The position numbers and the translations under genes are program-made. Source: Mycolicibacterium mengxianglii (GTDB taxonomy: Bacteria > Actinomycetota > Actinomycetes > Mycobacteriales > Mycobacteriaceae). From it: a DNA stretch of 64,000 nt. The DNA is taken from positions 3,968,001 to 4,032,000 of the forward strand of contig NZ_CP065373.1 in the NCBI RefSeq assembly GCF_015710575.1, read 5' to 3'. The notes below the pieces were generated by a model, which searched no databases, was not told the origin of the DNA, and saw only the letters and a program-made list of their open reading frames with translations. Shown here in pieces: positions 28,332 to 39,768 of this stretch. Position 1 is the first letter of the stretch, and each line of letters opens with the position of its first letter.

Positions 28332-29234
28332 GTGCCTTTACCTGCAGATCCCAGTCCCAAACTCCAGGACTACGCCCACCCGGAACGTCTCGTGACCGCT
28401 GACTGGCTGTCGGCGCATCTCGGCACAAAAGGTCTGGCCATCGTCGAGTCCGACGAAGATGTCCTGCTCTATGACATCGGCCACATCCCGGGCGCGGTGA
28501 AGATCGACTGGCACACCGACCTCAACGACCCCGAGGTGCGGGACTACATCACCGGCGAGCAGTTCGCGGAACTGATGGACCGCAAAGGCATTTCACGCGA
28601 CGACACGGTGGTCATCTACGGCGACAAGAGCAACTGGTGGGCCGCCTACGCACTCTGGGTGTTCACCCTGTTCGGTCACGAAGACGTGCGACTGCTCAAC
28701 GGTGGGCGCGATCTGTGGATCTCCGACGGCCGCGACACCACCCTGGATGTGCCGTCGAAGACCACCAGCGGCTACCCGGTGGTCGAGCGCAACGACGCCC
28801 CGATCCGTGCCTTCAAGGACGACGTGCTGGCCACCCTGGGCACCGAGACCCTGATCGATGTCCGGTCGCCGCAGGAGTACACCGGCGAGCGCACCCACAT
28901 GCCGGACTACCCGGAAGAGGGTGCGCTGCGCGGCGGGCACATCCCGACCGCGGTGTCGGTGCCGTGGGCCAAGGCCGCCGACGATCACGCCCGGTTCCGC
29001 AGCCGCGCGGAGCTCGACGAGATCTACGGCTTCGTCAAGGAGGCGCACAAGCCTGTGATCGCATACTGCCGTATCGGCGAGCGGTCCAGCCACACCTGGT
29101 TCGTGCTCACCTATCTGCTGGGGGTCCCCGACGTGCGTAACTACGACGGGTCCTGGACGGAGTGGGGTAACACCGTGCGGGTGCCGATCGTCGCCGGTGA
29201 TGCGCCCGGCGAAGCGCCGGAAGCGAAAGCCTGA
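28332..29234 (+). CDS. sseA: Thiosulfate sulfurtransferase (rhodanese)
   Basis: Two tandem rhodanese domains, 300 residues. The N-terminal domain is inactive-like; the C-terminal one has catalytic Cys246 in the loop CRIGERSSH. It transfers sulfane sulphur from thiosulphate to an acceptor; M. tuberculosis SseA (Rv3283) is linked to thiol-oxidative defence. GTG start 30 bp after maf. Next gene is a SufE-like protein, so sulphur handed from SseA to Fe-S assembly is plausible. Confidence 0.94.
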   Translation: MPLPADPSPKLQDYAHPERLVTADWLSAHLGTKGLAIVESDEDVLLYDIGHIPGAVKIDWHTDLNDPEVRDYITGEQFAELMDRKGISRDDTVVIYGDKSNWWAAYALWVFTLFGHEDVRLLNGGRDLWISDGRDTTLDVPSKTTSGYPVVERNDAPIRAFKDDVLATLGTETLIDVRSPQEYTGERTHMPDYPEEGALRGGHIPTAVSVPWAKAADDHARFRSRAELDEIYGFVKEAHKPVIAYCRIGERSSHTWFVLTYLLGVPDVRNYDGSWTEWGNTVRVPIVAGDAPGEAPEAKA

Positions 29235-29266
29235 GCCTCACAGCAAGAGACGGGAACGAGACACCC

Positions 29267-29683
29267 ATGAGCATGCCCGCACCCCTGTCCGAGGTGGTGT
29301 CCGACTTCGCCGAGGTACAGGGCCAGGACAAGCTGACGCTCCTGCTGGAGTTCGCCGATGAGCTGCCACCGTTGCCCGCCGACCTCGAAGAGGCGGCGAT
29401 GGAGCCGGTACCGGAATGTCAGTCGCCGCTGTTCCTGCACGTCGACGCCGCCGACCCCGCAGAAGTTCGGTTGTTCTTCAGCGCACCGAAGGAAGCGCCG
29501 ACCACGCGCGGTTTCGCCTCGATCCTGGCCACCGGCTTGGACCACCAGCCGGCCGCCGACATTCTGGCGGTTCCCGACGACTTCTACACCGAGTTGGGAC
29601 TTGCGGCGCTGATCAGCCCACTGCGACTGCGCGGGATGTCAGCGATGCTGGCCCGCATCAAACGGCGGCTGCGCGACGCCTGA
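29267..29683 (+). CDS. sufE: SufE-like sulphur-acceptor protein
   Basis: A 138-residue SufE-family protein. Cys51 in VPECQSPL is the persulphide-accepting residue; the C-terminal part IKRRLRDA is basic. SufE proteins stimulate cysteine desulphurases and pass sulphur to scaffolds or other enzymes. It follows sseA by 32 bp (start [18 protein letters not shown] upstream), equivalent to Rv3284. No SUF operon is in this window. Confidence 0.91.
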   Translation: MSMPAPLSEVVSDFAEVQGQDKLTLLLEFADELPPLPADLEEAAMEPVPECQSPLFLHVDAADPAEVRLFFSAPKEAPTTRGFASILATGLDHQPAADILAVPDDFYTELGLAALISPLRLRGMSAMLARIKRRLRDA

Positions 29684-31826
<2,143 letters not shown>

Positions 31827-31839
31827 CCCGCTTTCCCCT

Positions 31840-31871
31840 TTTCTCGCCCAAACGTGAGTTTGGGCGAGAAA
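31840..31871. terminator. Perfect 14-bp hairpin after accA3
   Basis: TTTCTCGCCCAAAC, loop GTGA, GTTTGGGCGAGAAA, starting 13 bp after the accA3 stop. It is a strong intrinsic structure without a downstream T tract, like the I-shaped terminators common in mycobacteria. It separates accA3 from the hypothetical gene that follows. Confidence 0.7.
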
Positions 31872-31922
31872 GTGCGAGTGGAATGCGCCATTTCGTCGAT
31901 CTCGGCGGGGGACGGTAACAGG

Positions 31923-32246
31923 ATGGAACCCGTCGAGATCAACGCAGGCGCGTGGTATCTGCGTGCCCTGCGTGCCGATGAGCGCGTTGATGACCGGCCG
32001 GCGCTGGCCGACATCGGTGAGCTGGACCCCCAATACGTCAGGCGCTGCACCGAGGACTGGCTTGCCGGCGTCCGCTACACCTGGGCGGTGTGCGAACCGA
32101 GCACTGGAGAACTGCTCGCGGAGACCATCCTGGACCCCGCCAGCGGCGCCATCACGTCGCGGGCCCGGGACGGTCATGCCGAGGCCGCCGACACCGCGGA
32201 AGCGGCGGTGCGCCGGTTCGCCCAAGGCGCACTGGGGCTTCCCTGA
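31923..32246 (+). CDS. Hypothetical protein resembling the N-terminal half of a GNAT acetyltransferase
   Basis: A 107-residue protein ([22 protein letters not shown]). The first 75 residues resemble the N-terminal half of RimJ/RimL-type acetyltransferases (WYLRAL near the start; [16 protein letters not shown] as the central strand), but the acetyl-CoA loop RxxGxG/A and the C-terminal strands are missing and the protein ends soon after. It may be a truncated domain or a distinct small family. Codon use is normal for the region. Start chosen after GGGGGACGGTAACAGG; a longer reading would run into the accA3 terminator. Confidence 0.6.
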   Translation: MEPVEINAGAWYLRALRADERVDDRPALADIGELDPQYVRRCTEDWLAGVRYTWAVCEPSTGELLAETILDPASGAITSRARDGHAEAADTAEAAVRRFAQGALGLP

Positions 32247-32349
32247 TACCCGCCGCCCGGGGCCATCGATTCCCGTCGCCGTTCCGCGCCGCCGACGCCC
32301 GCCTGACAGACTGGCTCTACGTTCCACGCCGAGGACCGGAGAGACAACG

Positions 32350-33336
32350 ATGACTCAACCCCAGGTAGTCGCCGTGACCGGCGCTGCCGGCAGCATCGGC
32401 TACGCCGCCCTGTTCCGGATCGCCGCCGGCGCGATGCTGGGCCGCCAGACGCCGGTCATCCTGCGCCTGGTCGAACTCCCGACAGCGGTCCGCGCCGCCG
32501 AAGGTGTGGTGATGGAACTCGAGGACGGCGCCTTCCCGCTCCTGGCGGCCACCGAGATCTACGACGACCCGGTGCGGGCGTTCGAGGGTGTGGACGTCGC
32601 TCTGCTGATCGGCGCCCGGCCACGCACCAAGGGCATGGAACGCGCCGACCTGCTGTCGGCCAACGCCGAGATCTTCGCCACCGCGGGAAAAGCCCTCAAT
32701 GCCGGTGCGGGCGCGGACGTGCGCGTCCTGGTCGTCGGCAACCCTGCCAACACCAACGCACTGGTGGCCGCGGCTCACGCCCCCGACATCCCGGCCAACA
32801 GGTTCACCGCGCTGACCCGACTCGATCACAATCGCGCGATCTCCGCGATCTCCCGGCACGCCAAGGTGCCGGTTCGGGAAATCTCGCGAATGACCATCTG
32901 GGGCAACCACTCTCCTACGCAGTACCCCGATATCTTCCATGCTGTCGTCGGCGGACGGTCGGGCGCCGACTACGCCGCTGACACCCACTGGCTGACCGAC
33001 GACTTCATCCCCACAGTCGCTCGTCGCGGCACGGCCATCATCGAGGCTCGCGGCGCCAGCTCGGCTGCGTCGGCAGCCAACGGCGCTATCGACCACATCG
33101 ACGATTGGGTGCACGGCACGCCGGACGGGGACTGGACCTCGGTGGCACTGCCCTCCCCGGGCGCCTACGGCGTCGACGAAGGTCTGGTGTGCTCGTTTCC
33201 CTGCCGCGCCGTCGACGGGGAGTGGCAGATTGTCGAAGGTCTGGACATCAATGCGTTCTCCCGGGCCCGCATCGACGCCTCGGTGACCGAGCTGCGCGAC
33301 GAGCGCGACGCGGTGGCCGCGTTGGGTCTGCTCTGA
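32350..33336 (+). CDS. mdh: Malate dehydrogenase
   Basis: NAD-dependent malate/oxaloacetate interconversion. 328 residues: [19 protein letters not shown] binds [21 protein letters not shown] carries substrate Arg residues, [13 protein letters not shown] and the catalytic His in [14 protein letters not shown] are all present. The start [11 protein letters not shown] follows GGAGAGAC. It lies between accA3 and the purine locus, unlike M. tuberculosis, where mdh is elsewhere (Rv1240). Confidence 0.95.
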   Translation: MTQPQVVAVTGAAGSIGYAALFRIAAGAMLGRQTPVILRLVELPTAVRAAEGVVMELEDGAFPLLAATEIYDDPVRAFEGVDVALLIGARPRTKGMERADLLSANAEIFATAGKALNAGAGADVRVLVVGNPANTNALVAAAHAPDIPANRFTALTRLDHNRAISAISRHAKVPVREISRMTIWGNHSPTQYPDIFHAVVGGRSGADYAADTHWLTDDFIPTVARRGTAIIEARGASSAASAANGAIDHIDDWVHGTPDGDWTSVALPSPGAYGVDEGLVCSFPCRAVDGEWQIVEGLDINAFSRARIDASVTELRDERDAVAALGLL

Positions 33337-33342
33337 CATCTG

Positions 33343-33888
33343 TCAGGGTTGATCGATGTCGGCCCCGGTCGCCAGGTCTGCACACTCGACCTCGATGAGG
33401 TCGTCACGGCCCGCCAGAAACGGCCGTGCGCCCCGGTCCCCGGCCAGTGATGCCGACAGCGCCTCGATGTGGTGGCCGGCGATCACCACCGGATGACCCG
33501 GCCGACCGTGAAACACCGCGCGGGCCAGTCCCGCTGGGCTCTGTGACGCTGCAGTCAGCACTCGTCGCACCACGTCGGCACCCACGTCGGGGGTGTCGAC
33601 CAGGTGCAACACCACCGAGTCCGCCGCCTGCGCGGCGGCCAGCCCGGCGCGCAACGACGCACTCATGCCGTCGGCCCAGTCCTGCGCGATGACCGGCCGC
33701 GCCGGTTCGGGCACCTCCACCACGGCGGCGCCCAACACCACCACAACTTCGTCGCATCCCCCGCCGACCAGGGCCACCACCGCCTGGTTCAGCCATTCAC
33801 CTTGAGCGGCAAGGACTTTCGGCATACCGTAGCGACTTCCGGCACCGGCGGCCAGCAGCACACCCACCACGGGAGCCGTTCTCGACAT
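33343..33888 (-). CDS. MocA-like nucleotidyltransferase (molybdenum cofactor modification)
   Basis: A 181-residue MobA-like NTP transferase: VGVLLAAGAGSRYGMPKVLA at the N-terminus binds the nucleotide, HLVDTPDVGADVV resembles the metal-binding D-x-P motif, and GRPGHPVVI matches MocA. MocA attaches CMP to molybdopterin for xanthine-dehydrogenase-type enzymes. An XDH is encoded 8 kb away and purine genes begin right beside it (divergent, 33 bp), so a role in maturing XDH is likely. It converges with mdh (stops 6 bp apart). Confidence 0.8.
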   Translation of the reverse strand: MSRTAPVVGVLLAAGAGSRYGMPKVLAAQGEWLNQAVVALVGGGCDEVVVVLGAAVVEVPEPARPVIAQDWADGMSASLRAGLAAAQAADSVVLHLVDTPDVGADVVRRVLTAASQSPAGLARAVFHGRPGHPVVIAGHHIEALSASLAGDRGARPFLAGRDDLIEVECADLATGADIDQP

Positions 33889-33921
33889 GCGAACATTGTC
33901 AACCTGGCCGATTCTTGGACG

Positions 33922-35826
33922 ATGTCAGCCCCGGCCAAGCCCACCCACGGCAAGCGTGTGCACCCGGTCGACGAGGTGCTGCCCATCCCCCAACTGGCCA
34001 CCTACGGCTTCCAGCACGTGGTGGCGTTCTACGCCGGTGCGGTGCTGGTGCCGATCATCATCGCCGGCGCCATCAGCCTGCCGCCGCAAGACCTGGTCAA
34101 GCTGATCACCGCGGACCTGTTCACCTGCGGCATCGCTTCGATCATCCAGGCCGTCGGGTTCTGGAAGATCGGGGTGCGACTGCCGCTGCTGCAGGGTGTC
34201 ACCTTCGCCGGCGTCTCCCCCATCATCGCGATCGGGCTGGCCAACGGCGGGGGCGCCGCCAGCCTGACCTACGTCTACGGTGCGGTGATCGTGGCCGGCA
34301 TCTTCACCTTCCTGATCGCGCCGGTCTTCATCAAGCTCCTGAAGTTCTTCCCGCCCGTGGTGACCGGCACGCTGATCACCATCATCGGCCTGTGCCTGGT
34401 GCCGGTCGGGGCGATGGACGCGGTGACCAATCCGCACACCCACGAGACGGACCCCACCAACATCCGGTGGTTCCTGTACGCCCTGGGCACCATCGCGATC
34501 ATCGTGGGCATTCAGCGACTGTTCCGCGGGTTCATCGCCACCATTGCCGTCCTGCTCGGCCTGGTCATCGGCTGCGGGGTTGCCTACGCGCTGGGTGATA
34601 TGAGCTTCGATCGGGTGGGCGAGGCCTCGGCCTTCGGGTTCACCCCGCCGTTCCTGTTCGGCATGCCCAAATTCGACGTCGTGGCCTGTCTGACCATGAT
34701 CATCGTGCTGATGATCACCGCGGTCGAATCGACGGGATCCACGATCGCCACCGGCGAGATCGTCGGTAAACGGGTCAAAGCCGCCGATATCGGCAACGTC
34801 CTGCGGGCGGATGGTCTGGCCACCACCATCGGCGGCATCTTCAACTCGTTCCCCTACACCGCGTTCTCCGAGAACGTCGGCCTGGTGCGCCTCACGGGTG
34901 TCAAGAGTCGCTGGGTGGTGGCCGCCGCGGGCGTGATCATGATCATCCTGGGGTTCCTGCCGAAGGTGGCCGCAGTGGTGGCGTCGATCCCCAACCCGGT
35001 GCTCGGCGGAGCGGCGCTGACGCTGTTCGCCACCGTCGCCGTCGTCGGCATCCAGACCCTGGGCAAGGTGGACTTCACCGACCACCGCAACCTGATCATC
35101 GTCACCACCAGCCTGGCGCTGGCACTGTGGGTGACGTCGTATCCCGATATCGCCCAGGCCATGCCCACCGGTCTGAACCTGATCTTCGGCAGCGGCATCA
35201 GCATCGGTGCGGTGGCGGCGATCCTGCTGAACATCGTGTTCTTCCATACCGGGTCCCGAGGTCCGCGGGTGGCCGGCGCCGGGTCCATCACCCTCGACGA
35301 GGTCAACGCGATGAGCAGGGAGCGCTTCACCGAGGTGTTCGGCCATGTCGTGCAGGATGTGCCCTGGGCAATCGAGCGGGCCTTCGCGCAGCGGCCGTTC
35401 GCCGATACCCGAGCCCTGCGAGAGGCGTTCCAGGATGCCGTCTTGACGGGTGGGCCCGACGAACAACTCGAGCTGCTCAACGCATTTCACGACCTGGGCG
35501 CCGAAGACGAGACCGGCACCGCGTTGGCGGTCGACCATGTGGCACTGTCCAATCTCGATGACGACGACCACAATGACGTTGTGCAGTTGGCCGCCGCGTA
35601 CCGCGAGCACTTCGGCTTCCCGCTGATCATCTGCGCCCGCGAAACCGCGCATTTCGACCGCGTGCTGCGCAACGGCTGGTCGCGGATGGACAACTCGCCG
35701 GCCGCGGAACGCGCGTTTGCGTTGATCGAAGTGGAGAAGATCGCCAATTACCGGTTCGAAGATCTGGTGGCCGACGCCAATCCCATTGCGGCGGCACGGT
35801 TCAACCGGCCCAGCGAACTGAAGTAG
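33922..35826 (+). CDS. NCS2 purine permease fused to an OHCU-decarboxylase-like domain
   Basis: 634 residues. Residues ~1-450 are an NCS2 (UraA/PbuX/UacT) permease: about 12-14 membrane segments, with the FQHVVAFYAGAV start and the substrate motif TAVESTGSTIATGEIVGK. Residues ~455-634 resemble 2-oxo-4-hydroxy-4-carboxy-5-ureidoimidazoline decarboxylase (FTEVFGHVVQDVPWAIERAFAQRPF; FGFPLIICARE), but the HPxLG motif is FHDLG and the SxxEQ motif is not found, so catalysis is doubtful. An intact decarboxylase is encoded immediately downstream (stop and start adjacent). Likely uptake of urate or xanthine. Start ATG chosen just before the first conserved residues. Confidence 0.87.
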   Translation: MSAPAKPTHGKRVHPVDEVLPIPQLATYGFQHVVAFYAGAVLVPIIIAGAISLPPQDLVKLITADLFTCGIASIIQAVGFWKIGVRLPLLQGVTFAGVSPIIAIGLANGGGAASLTYVYGAVIVAGIFTFLIAPVFIKLLKFFPPVVTGTLITIIGLCLVPVGAMDAVTNPHTHETDPTNIRWFLYALGTIAIIVGIQRLFRGFIATIAVLLGLVIGCGVAYALGDMSFDRVGEASAFGFTPPFLFGMPKFDVVACLTMIIVLMITAVESTGSTIATGEIVGKRVKAADIGNVLRADGLATTIGGIFNSFPYTAFSENVGLVRLTGVKSRWVVAAAGVIMIILGFLPKVAAVVASIPNPVLGGAALTLFATVAVVGIQTLGKVDFTDHRNLIIVTTSLALALWVTSYPDIAQAMPTGLNLIFGSGISIGAVAAILLNIVFFHTGSRGPRVAGAGSITLDEVNAMSRERFTEVFGHVVQDVPWAIERAFAQRPFADTRALREAFQDAVLTGGPDEQLELLNAFHDLGAEDETGTALAVDHVALSNLDDDDHNDVVQLAAAYREHFGFPLIICARETAHFDRVLRNGWSRMDNSPAAERAFALIEVEKIANYRFEDLVADANPIAAARFNRPSELK

Positions 35827-36354
35827 ATGCCGGCACAGCCAGCTCTGGGCTTGGGCGGGTTCAACCAATTGACCGACCGCCAACGGATGAACCTGCTGTT
35901 CGGGGTGTGTTCGTCAACCATCTGGGCCCGGCGGGTCTTGGCCGGAGCGCCGTTTCGCACCGTCGACGCGCTGCTCGACCGCGCCGACCGGGTGCTGGCC
36001 GAGCTGCCCGACGCCGAGATCGACGCCGCGCTCGACGGTCATCCGCGCATCGGGGCGCGGCCCGACAATCCGGCGTCGGCCCGCGAGCAGGCTGCAGTCC
36101 AAGTTGCCCAGGACGACGTCAAGGCGGCTCTGGCCGTCAAGAACCGGGAGTACGAGGCGAAGTTCGGGTACGTGTACCTGGTGTGCGCCAGCGGGCGGTC
36201 GGCCGAAGAACTGCTGGCCATCCTCACCGAGCGCCTGGACAACGATCCCGAGACCGAGCGTCGGGTGATGCGCAGCGAGCTGGCCAAGATCAACCGCCTC
36301 CGGTTGGAGCGGCTACTGGCTGAGCCGGTAGCCCAGGCAGGATCGTCTGCATGA
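35827..36354 (+). CDS. uraD: 2-oxo-4-hydroxy-4-carboxy-5-ureidoimidazoline decarboxylase
   Basis: Decarboxylates OHCU stereospecifically to S-allantoin, the last step of uricolysis. 175 residues with the active-site GHPRIGARP (catalytic His), SAREQAAV (Ser/Glu/Gln) and KFGYVYLVCASGRSAEELL. Starts directly after the permease-fusion stop and overlaps hiuH by ATGA, so the genes are translationally linked. Confidence 0.93.
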   Translation: MPAQPALGLGGFNQLTDRQRMNLLFGVCSSTIWARRVLAGAPFRTVDALLDRADRVLAELPDAEIDAALDGHPRIGARPDNPASAREQAAVQVAQDDVKAALAVKNREYEAKFGYVYLVCASGRSAEELLAILTERLDNDPETERRVMRSELAKINRLRLERLLAEPVAQAGSSA

Positions 36355-36674
36355 CCCATGTCAGCACCCATGTCCTCAACGCCGTGACCGGCCGGCCCGC
36401 CGCGGGAGTGGCGGTGACGTTGACCGACACCACCGGCACCCTCATCGCACAGGCCACCACCGACGAGAACGGTCGGGTGACCAGCCTGACCGACGACTCC
36501 CTCACCGGGGTGTACCGCCTGATGTTCGACACGGCATCGTATTTCGCCGCTCAGGCCGTCGTCGGGTTCTACCCGGAGGTGCTGATTTCGTTCGAAATCA
36601 CCGATCCCGCAGGCCGATACCACGTTCCGCTACTGCTCTCGCCGTACGCGTACTCCACCTACCGCGGCAGCTGA
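36351..36674 (+). CDS. hiuH: 5-hydroxyisourate hydrolase
   Basis: Transthyretin-like enzyme, 107 residues, that hydrolyses 5-hydroxyisourate to OHCU. The N-terminal VSTHVLNAVTGRPAAGV and the C-terminal tetrapeptide YRGS are the family signatures; the active-site His residues are in STHVL and RYHVPLL. It overlaps uraD by ATGA and is 15 bp before hpxO. Confidence 0.95.
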   Translation: MTHVSTHVLNAVTGRPAAGVAVTLTDTTGTLIAQATTDENGRVTSLTDDSLTGVYRLMFDTASYFAAQAVVGFYPEVLISFEITDPAGRYHVPLLLSPYAYSTYRGS

Positions 36675-36689
36675 ACAGGAGAAGACCGG

Positions 36690-37856
36690 GTGAAAGCGAT
36701 CATCATCGGGGCCGGTATGGGCGGGTTGACGGCAGCGATTGCGTTGCGCCAGATCGGGATCGACACCGAGGTATACGAGCGGATCAGCGAGAACAAGCCG
36801 GTGGGCGCGGCGATATCGGTGTGGTCCAACGGCGTCAAATGCCTCAATTACCTGGGTCTCGAGGAACAGACCGCTGCGCTCGGCGGGATCGTGCAGACCA
36901 TGAGTTACCTAGACGGCCACACCGGAGACACCATGTGCCGCTTCTCGATGCAGCCGTTGATCGACGAGGTGGGTCAGCGCCCCTACCCCATCGCCCGGGG
37001 TGAACTGCAGTTGATGCTGATGGAGGCCTATGGCGTCCACCGGATCAACTTCGGTATGCAGATGGTCAGCGTGGCAGACGGCGCCGGCGCGGCGACCGCG
37101 ACGTTCGCCGACGGCACCACCGCGTCGGCGGACTTCATCATCGGCGCCGACGGCGCCAGTTCCATCACCCGTGAATACGTGCTGGGCGCCCCGGTGACCC
37201 GTCGCTATGCCGGCTACGTCAACTTCAACGGACTGGTTCAGATCGACGAGGCGATCGGCCCTGCCACCGAATGGACAACGTATGTGGGTGACGGCCAACG
37301 TGTTTCGGTAATGCCTGTGGCGGGCGGCCGGTTCTATTTTTTCTTCGACGTCGTCCTGCCCGAGGGGGTGCCCTACGAGCGGGGCAGTGCGCGCGAGGTG
37401 CTGCGCGAACATTTCGACGGCTGGGCACCCGGTGTGCAGGTGCTGATCGACAGCCTCGATCCCATGGCCACCAACCGGGTGGAGATCCTGGACCTCGACC
37501 CGTTCTACACCTGGGCCAAGGGCCGGGTTGCGCTGCTGGGTGACGCCGCGCACAACACCACCCCCGATATCGGGCAGGGTGGCTGCTCGGCGATGGAGGA
37601 CGCGGTGGCGCTGCAGTGGGCCCTGCGGGATCACCCCGACGACGTGCACGCCGCCCTGACCACTTACCAGGATGCTCGCACCGACCGCGCCGCGGATCTT
37701 GTCCTCAAGGCGCGCAAGCGCTGCGACGTCACCCACGCCAAGGACCCGGCCCAGACTGCGCAGTGGTATCGGGAACTTCGCGACGAGGACGGTACCAACA
37801 TCATCCGAGGGATCGTCGGAAACATCATGGGCGGACCCGTGACCCCGGCGCCTTGA
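36690..37856 (+). CDS. hpxO: FAD-dependent urate hydroxylase
   Basis: Oxidises urate to 5-hydroxyisourate with NADH and O2, replacing cofactor-free uricase. The 388 residues closely follow Klebsiella HpxO: KAIIIGAGMGGLTAAIALRQ, GAAISVWSNGVKCLNYLG, RRYAGYVNFNGLVQIDEA, GRFYFFFDVVLPEG and GDAAHNTTPDIGQGGCSAMED. GTG start (GGAGAAGACC upstream). Last gene of the permease-uraD-hiuH-hpxO run. No uricase is present in the window. Confidence 0.94.
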   Translation: MKAIIIGAGMGGLTAAIALRQIGIDTEVYERISENKPVGAAISVWSNGVKCLNYLGLEEQTAALGGIVQTMSYLDGHTGDTMCRFSMQPLIDEVGQRPYPIARGELQLMLMEAYGVHRINFGMQMVSVADGAGAATATFADGTTASADFIIGADGASSITREYVLGAPVTRRYAGYVNFNGLVQIDEAIGPATEWTTYVGDGQRVSVMPVAGGRFYFFFDVVLPEGVPYERGSAREVLREHFDGWAPGVQVLIDSLDPMATNRVEILDLDPFYTWAKGRVALLGDAAHNTTPDIGQGGCSAMEDAVALQWALRDHPDDVHAALTTYQDARTDRAADLVLKARKRCDVTHAKDPAQTAQWYRELRDEDGTNIIRGIVGNIMGGPVTPAP

Positions 37857-37933
37857 AACGGGTACAGGCCGCTGAACCGCCCCTGCCCACCGTCTGATCA
37901 GGGCCTATGAGTTTCCACAGAATCCTTCCGTCC

Positions 37934-37960
37934 GTTGTGGGCCGGTGCCGTGGCGGGTAT
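37934..37960 (+). promoter_or_regulatory. Candidate SigF-type promoter upstream of the STAS gene
   Basis: GTTGT (37934-37938), 16-bp spacer, GGGTAT (37955-37960). The mycobacterial SigF consensus is GTTT-N15-17-GGGTA(T/A). It lies about 140 bp before the STAS gene start. The rest of 37857-38097 has no gene. Confidence 0.5.
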
Positions 37961-38097
37961 GGTCGAACCAGGTTGAGTTCACAGCCGAAACCGGAAACGT
38001 CAAACCGGCAGGTAGGCAGCATGGCCTATCCGTGAGGGCTTGTAGAACTCGAGCATTTGACGCGACCCAGATGCTGAACTAGCGACTAGGGGTCATT

Positions 38098-38520
38098 ATG
38101 TCTGTTTCGACCAATACCCAGCTTTTTTACGATCCGATCCGCCGCACGGCCCACGCGACCACCCAGCGACTGTACGACTGCATGGTGGTCACCGCCAACG
38201 GCGAGATCGACGCGGCCAACGCGGAAGCGTTCACCGACTACGCACTCAAGCACCTCGACGATTCGAAACCGTTGATCGTCGATCTCACCCAGCTGGAATT
38301 CTTTGGCACTGCGGGCTTTTCGAGCCTGCACGCCATGAATGCGAAATGCGCCGCAGCCAACATCCGGTGGGCAGTGTCCGCGAACGGGGCGGTAGCGCGA
38401 ATTCTGCGGATCTGCGACCCGGACGGCACGTTGCCGGTGGTACTCACGTTGGAGGCCGCCAAGCAGCTGGTCGACGGCGACCAGGCTCAGCTACTCAAGC
38501 TGGTCCCTGAGCCGAGCTAA
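38098..38520 (+). CDS. STAS-domain anti-sigma-factor antagonist
   Basis: A 140-residue RsbV/SpoIIAA-like protein. The phosphorylation-site strand is LTQLEFFGTAGFSSLHAM; the usual Ser in D-S-S-G is replaced by the Thr-containing FGTAG, also seen in mycobacterial RsfA/RsfB-type proteins. It probably binds an RsbW-type anti-sigma factor and so releases SigF. It converges with sigF and their 3' ends overlap by 30 bp, a direct physical link to its presumed target system. Confidence 0.85.
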   Translation: MSVSTNTQLFYDPIRRTAHATTQRLYDCMVVTANGEIDAANAEAFTDYALKHLDDSKPLIVDLTQLEFFGTAGFSSLHAMNAKCAAANIRWAVSANGAVARILRICDPDGTLPVVLTLEAAKQLVDGDQAQLLKLVPEPS

Positions 38521-39279
38521 CGCTCTGGCCAACAGCCGGGAGACGTGCATCTGCGAGACGCCGATCCGTTCGGCGATCTGAGTCTGAGTCAACGACTCGA
38601 AGAACCTCAGCACCACGACGGTGCGCTCCCGCTCGGGCAGCGACTCGAGCAGGGGGCGCAACGCTTCGCGGTTCTCGATCTGATCCAACGACAGGTCGAC
38701 ATCGCCCAAGGTGTCGGCGATAGCGGGGGCATCTTCGTTCCCGCTGCCGCCGCTGTCGATGGACAGCGTGTTGTACGAGCTGCCCGCGACCAGACCTTCG
38801 ACCACTTCGTCGCGGTCCATGCCGAGTTCCTCGGCGAGTTCGGTGGGGGTGGGGGCGCGGCCCAGGCGCTGCGAAAGCTCGGCGGTGGCGCTGCCGAGTC
38901 GCAGATGCAGTTCCTTGAGCCGCCGCGGGACCTTCACCGACCAGCTGTTGTCGCGGAAGTGCCGGCGGACCTCGCCCATGATGGTGGGCACGGCGAAGGA
39001 CACGAAGTCGGAGCCCGCATCGACGTCGAAGCGGATGACGGCGTTCACCAAGCCGACGCGTGCGACCTGGACCAGGTCGTCGCGGGGCTCACCGCGGCCG
39101 TCGAAACGGCGGGCGATGTGATCGGCCAGCGGCAGGCAGCGTTGGACGATGCTGTCGCGCTGGCGTTGGAATGCGGCGGAACCCTCGGGGAGCTCTGCCA
39201 ACTGACGGAACATGGCCGGGACGTCGGCGTATTCAGAACTCGATCGCGAGGCCGGTCCGCGGGACGCGGAGGGAGTCAC
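38491..39279 (-). CDS. sigF: Stress/stationary-phase sigma factor SigF
   Basis: Group 3 sigma-70 factor, 262 residues. Region 2 has RCLPLADHIARRFDGRGEP and VGLVNAVIRFD, region 3 the EVRRHFRDNSWSVKVPRRLKE segment, and region 4 ends with FFESLTQTQIAERIGVSQMHVSRLLARAL. Start is a GTG overlapping the rsbW stop (GTGA), so the anti-sigma factor and SigF are made together; upstream in-frame residues lie inside rsbW. Nearly collinear with M. tuberculosis SigF (261 residues). Confidence 0.96.
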   Translation of the reverse strand: MTPSASRGPASRSSSEYADVPAMFRQLAELPEGSAAFQRQRDSIVQRCLPLADHIARRFDGRGEPRDDLVQVARVGLVNAVIRFDVDAGSDFVSFAVPTIMGEVRRHFRDNSWSVKVPRRLKELHLRLGSATAELSQRLGRAPTPTELAEELGMDRDEVVEGLVAGSSYNTLSIDSGGSGNEDAPAIADTLGDVDLSLDQIENREALRPLLESLPERERTVVVLRFFESLTQTQIAERIGVSQMHVSRLLARALARLRDQLE

Positions 39280-39710
39280 CGTGCTGGGCTCACTCGCCTC
39301 GTCGTCAGCGAGATGCCGAACACCGGAGCCGTTCCATCGAGGTCTGCGCCGTCCCGGAAAGTGCTCACCTCGTCCGTCAAAGAGGTCAGCACGTGCCAGC
39401 TGAAACTGCCCGGCGTCAAAATGTCTTCCGCCAGCGAAGTCGTTGACACATTGATGACCAGCTCGTTGAGCCGCGGCTCGATGACGAGCACCAGCGTGGC
39501 GTCCGTCGCAGCGGACTTGATCAGCCGGGTGCACGCCTCGTCGACGGCCAACCGCAGGTCAGCCACTGCGTCGAGGTCGAGATCCTCGAACGTTCCGATC
39601 GCCCCGATGACGGTGCGCACCACCGCGAGGTTCTCCAACTGCGCGGCAATCCGCAGCTCTACAGCCTTGGGGCTGCGCGCTTGCGGGTGATCGGAACTTG
39701 CATCGAACAT
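39276..39710 (-). CDS. rsbW: Anti-sigma F factor RsbW/UsfX
   Basis: GHKL-ATPase-fold anti-sigma factor of 144 residues that binds SigF. The region DLRLAVDEACTRLIKSA corresponds to the N-box helix, but as in other mycobacterial UsfX proteins the canonical Asn is not where it is in Bacillus RsbW. Start MFDASSDHPQ follows GGGAGG by 7 nt. First gene of the rsbW-sigF operon; a SigF-like promoter precedes it. Confidence 0.93.
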   Translation of the reverse strand: MFDASSDHPQARSPKAVELRIAAQLENLAVVRTVIGAIGTFEDLDLDAVADLRLAVDEACTRLIKSAATDATLVLVIEPRLNELVINVSTTSLAEDILTPGSFSWHVLTSLTDEVSTFRDGADLDGTAPVFGISLTTRRVSPAR

Positions 39711-39742
39711 GTAGTGGCCTCCCGGCAATATCGCACCGAGAC

Positions 39743-39768
39743 TACCCCAGCACGCAGCCCAACTATCC
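39743..39768 (-). promoter_or_regulatory. SigF-like promoter of rsbW-sigF
   Basis: On the minus strand GGATA (39764-39768), 16-bp spacer, GGGTA (39743-39747), about 33-58 bp before the rsbW start. The -10 fits the SigF consensus exactly, the -35 is weak. Autoregulation of usfX-sigF from a SigF promoter is known in mycobacteria. Confidence 0.5.
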
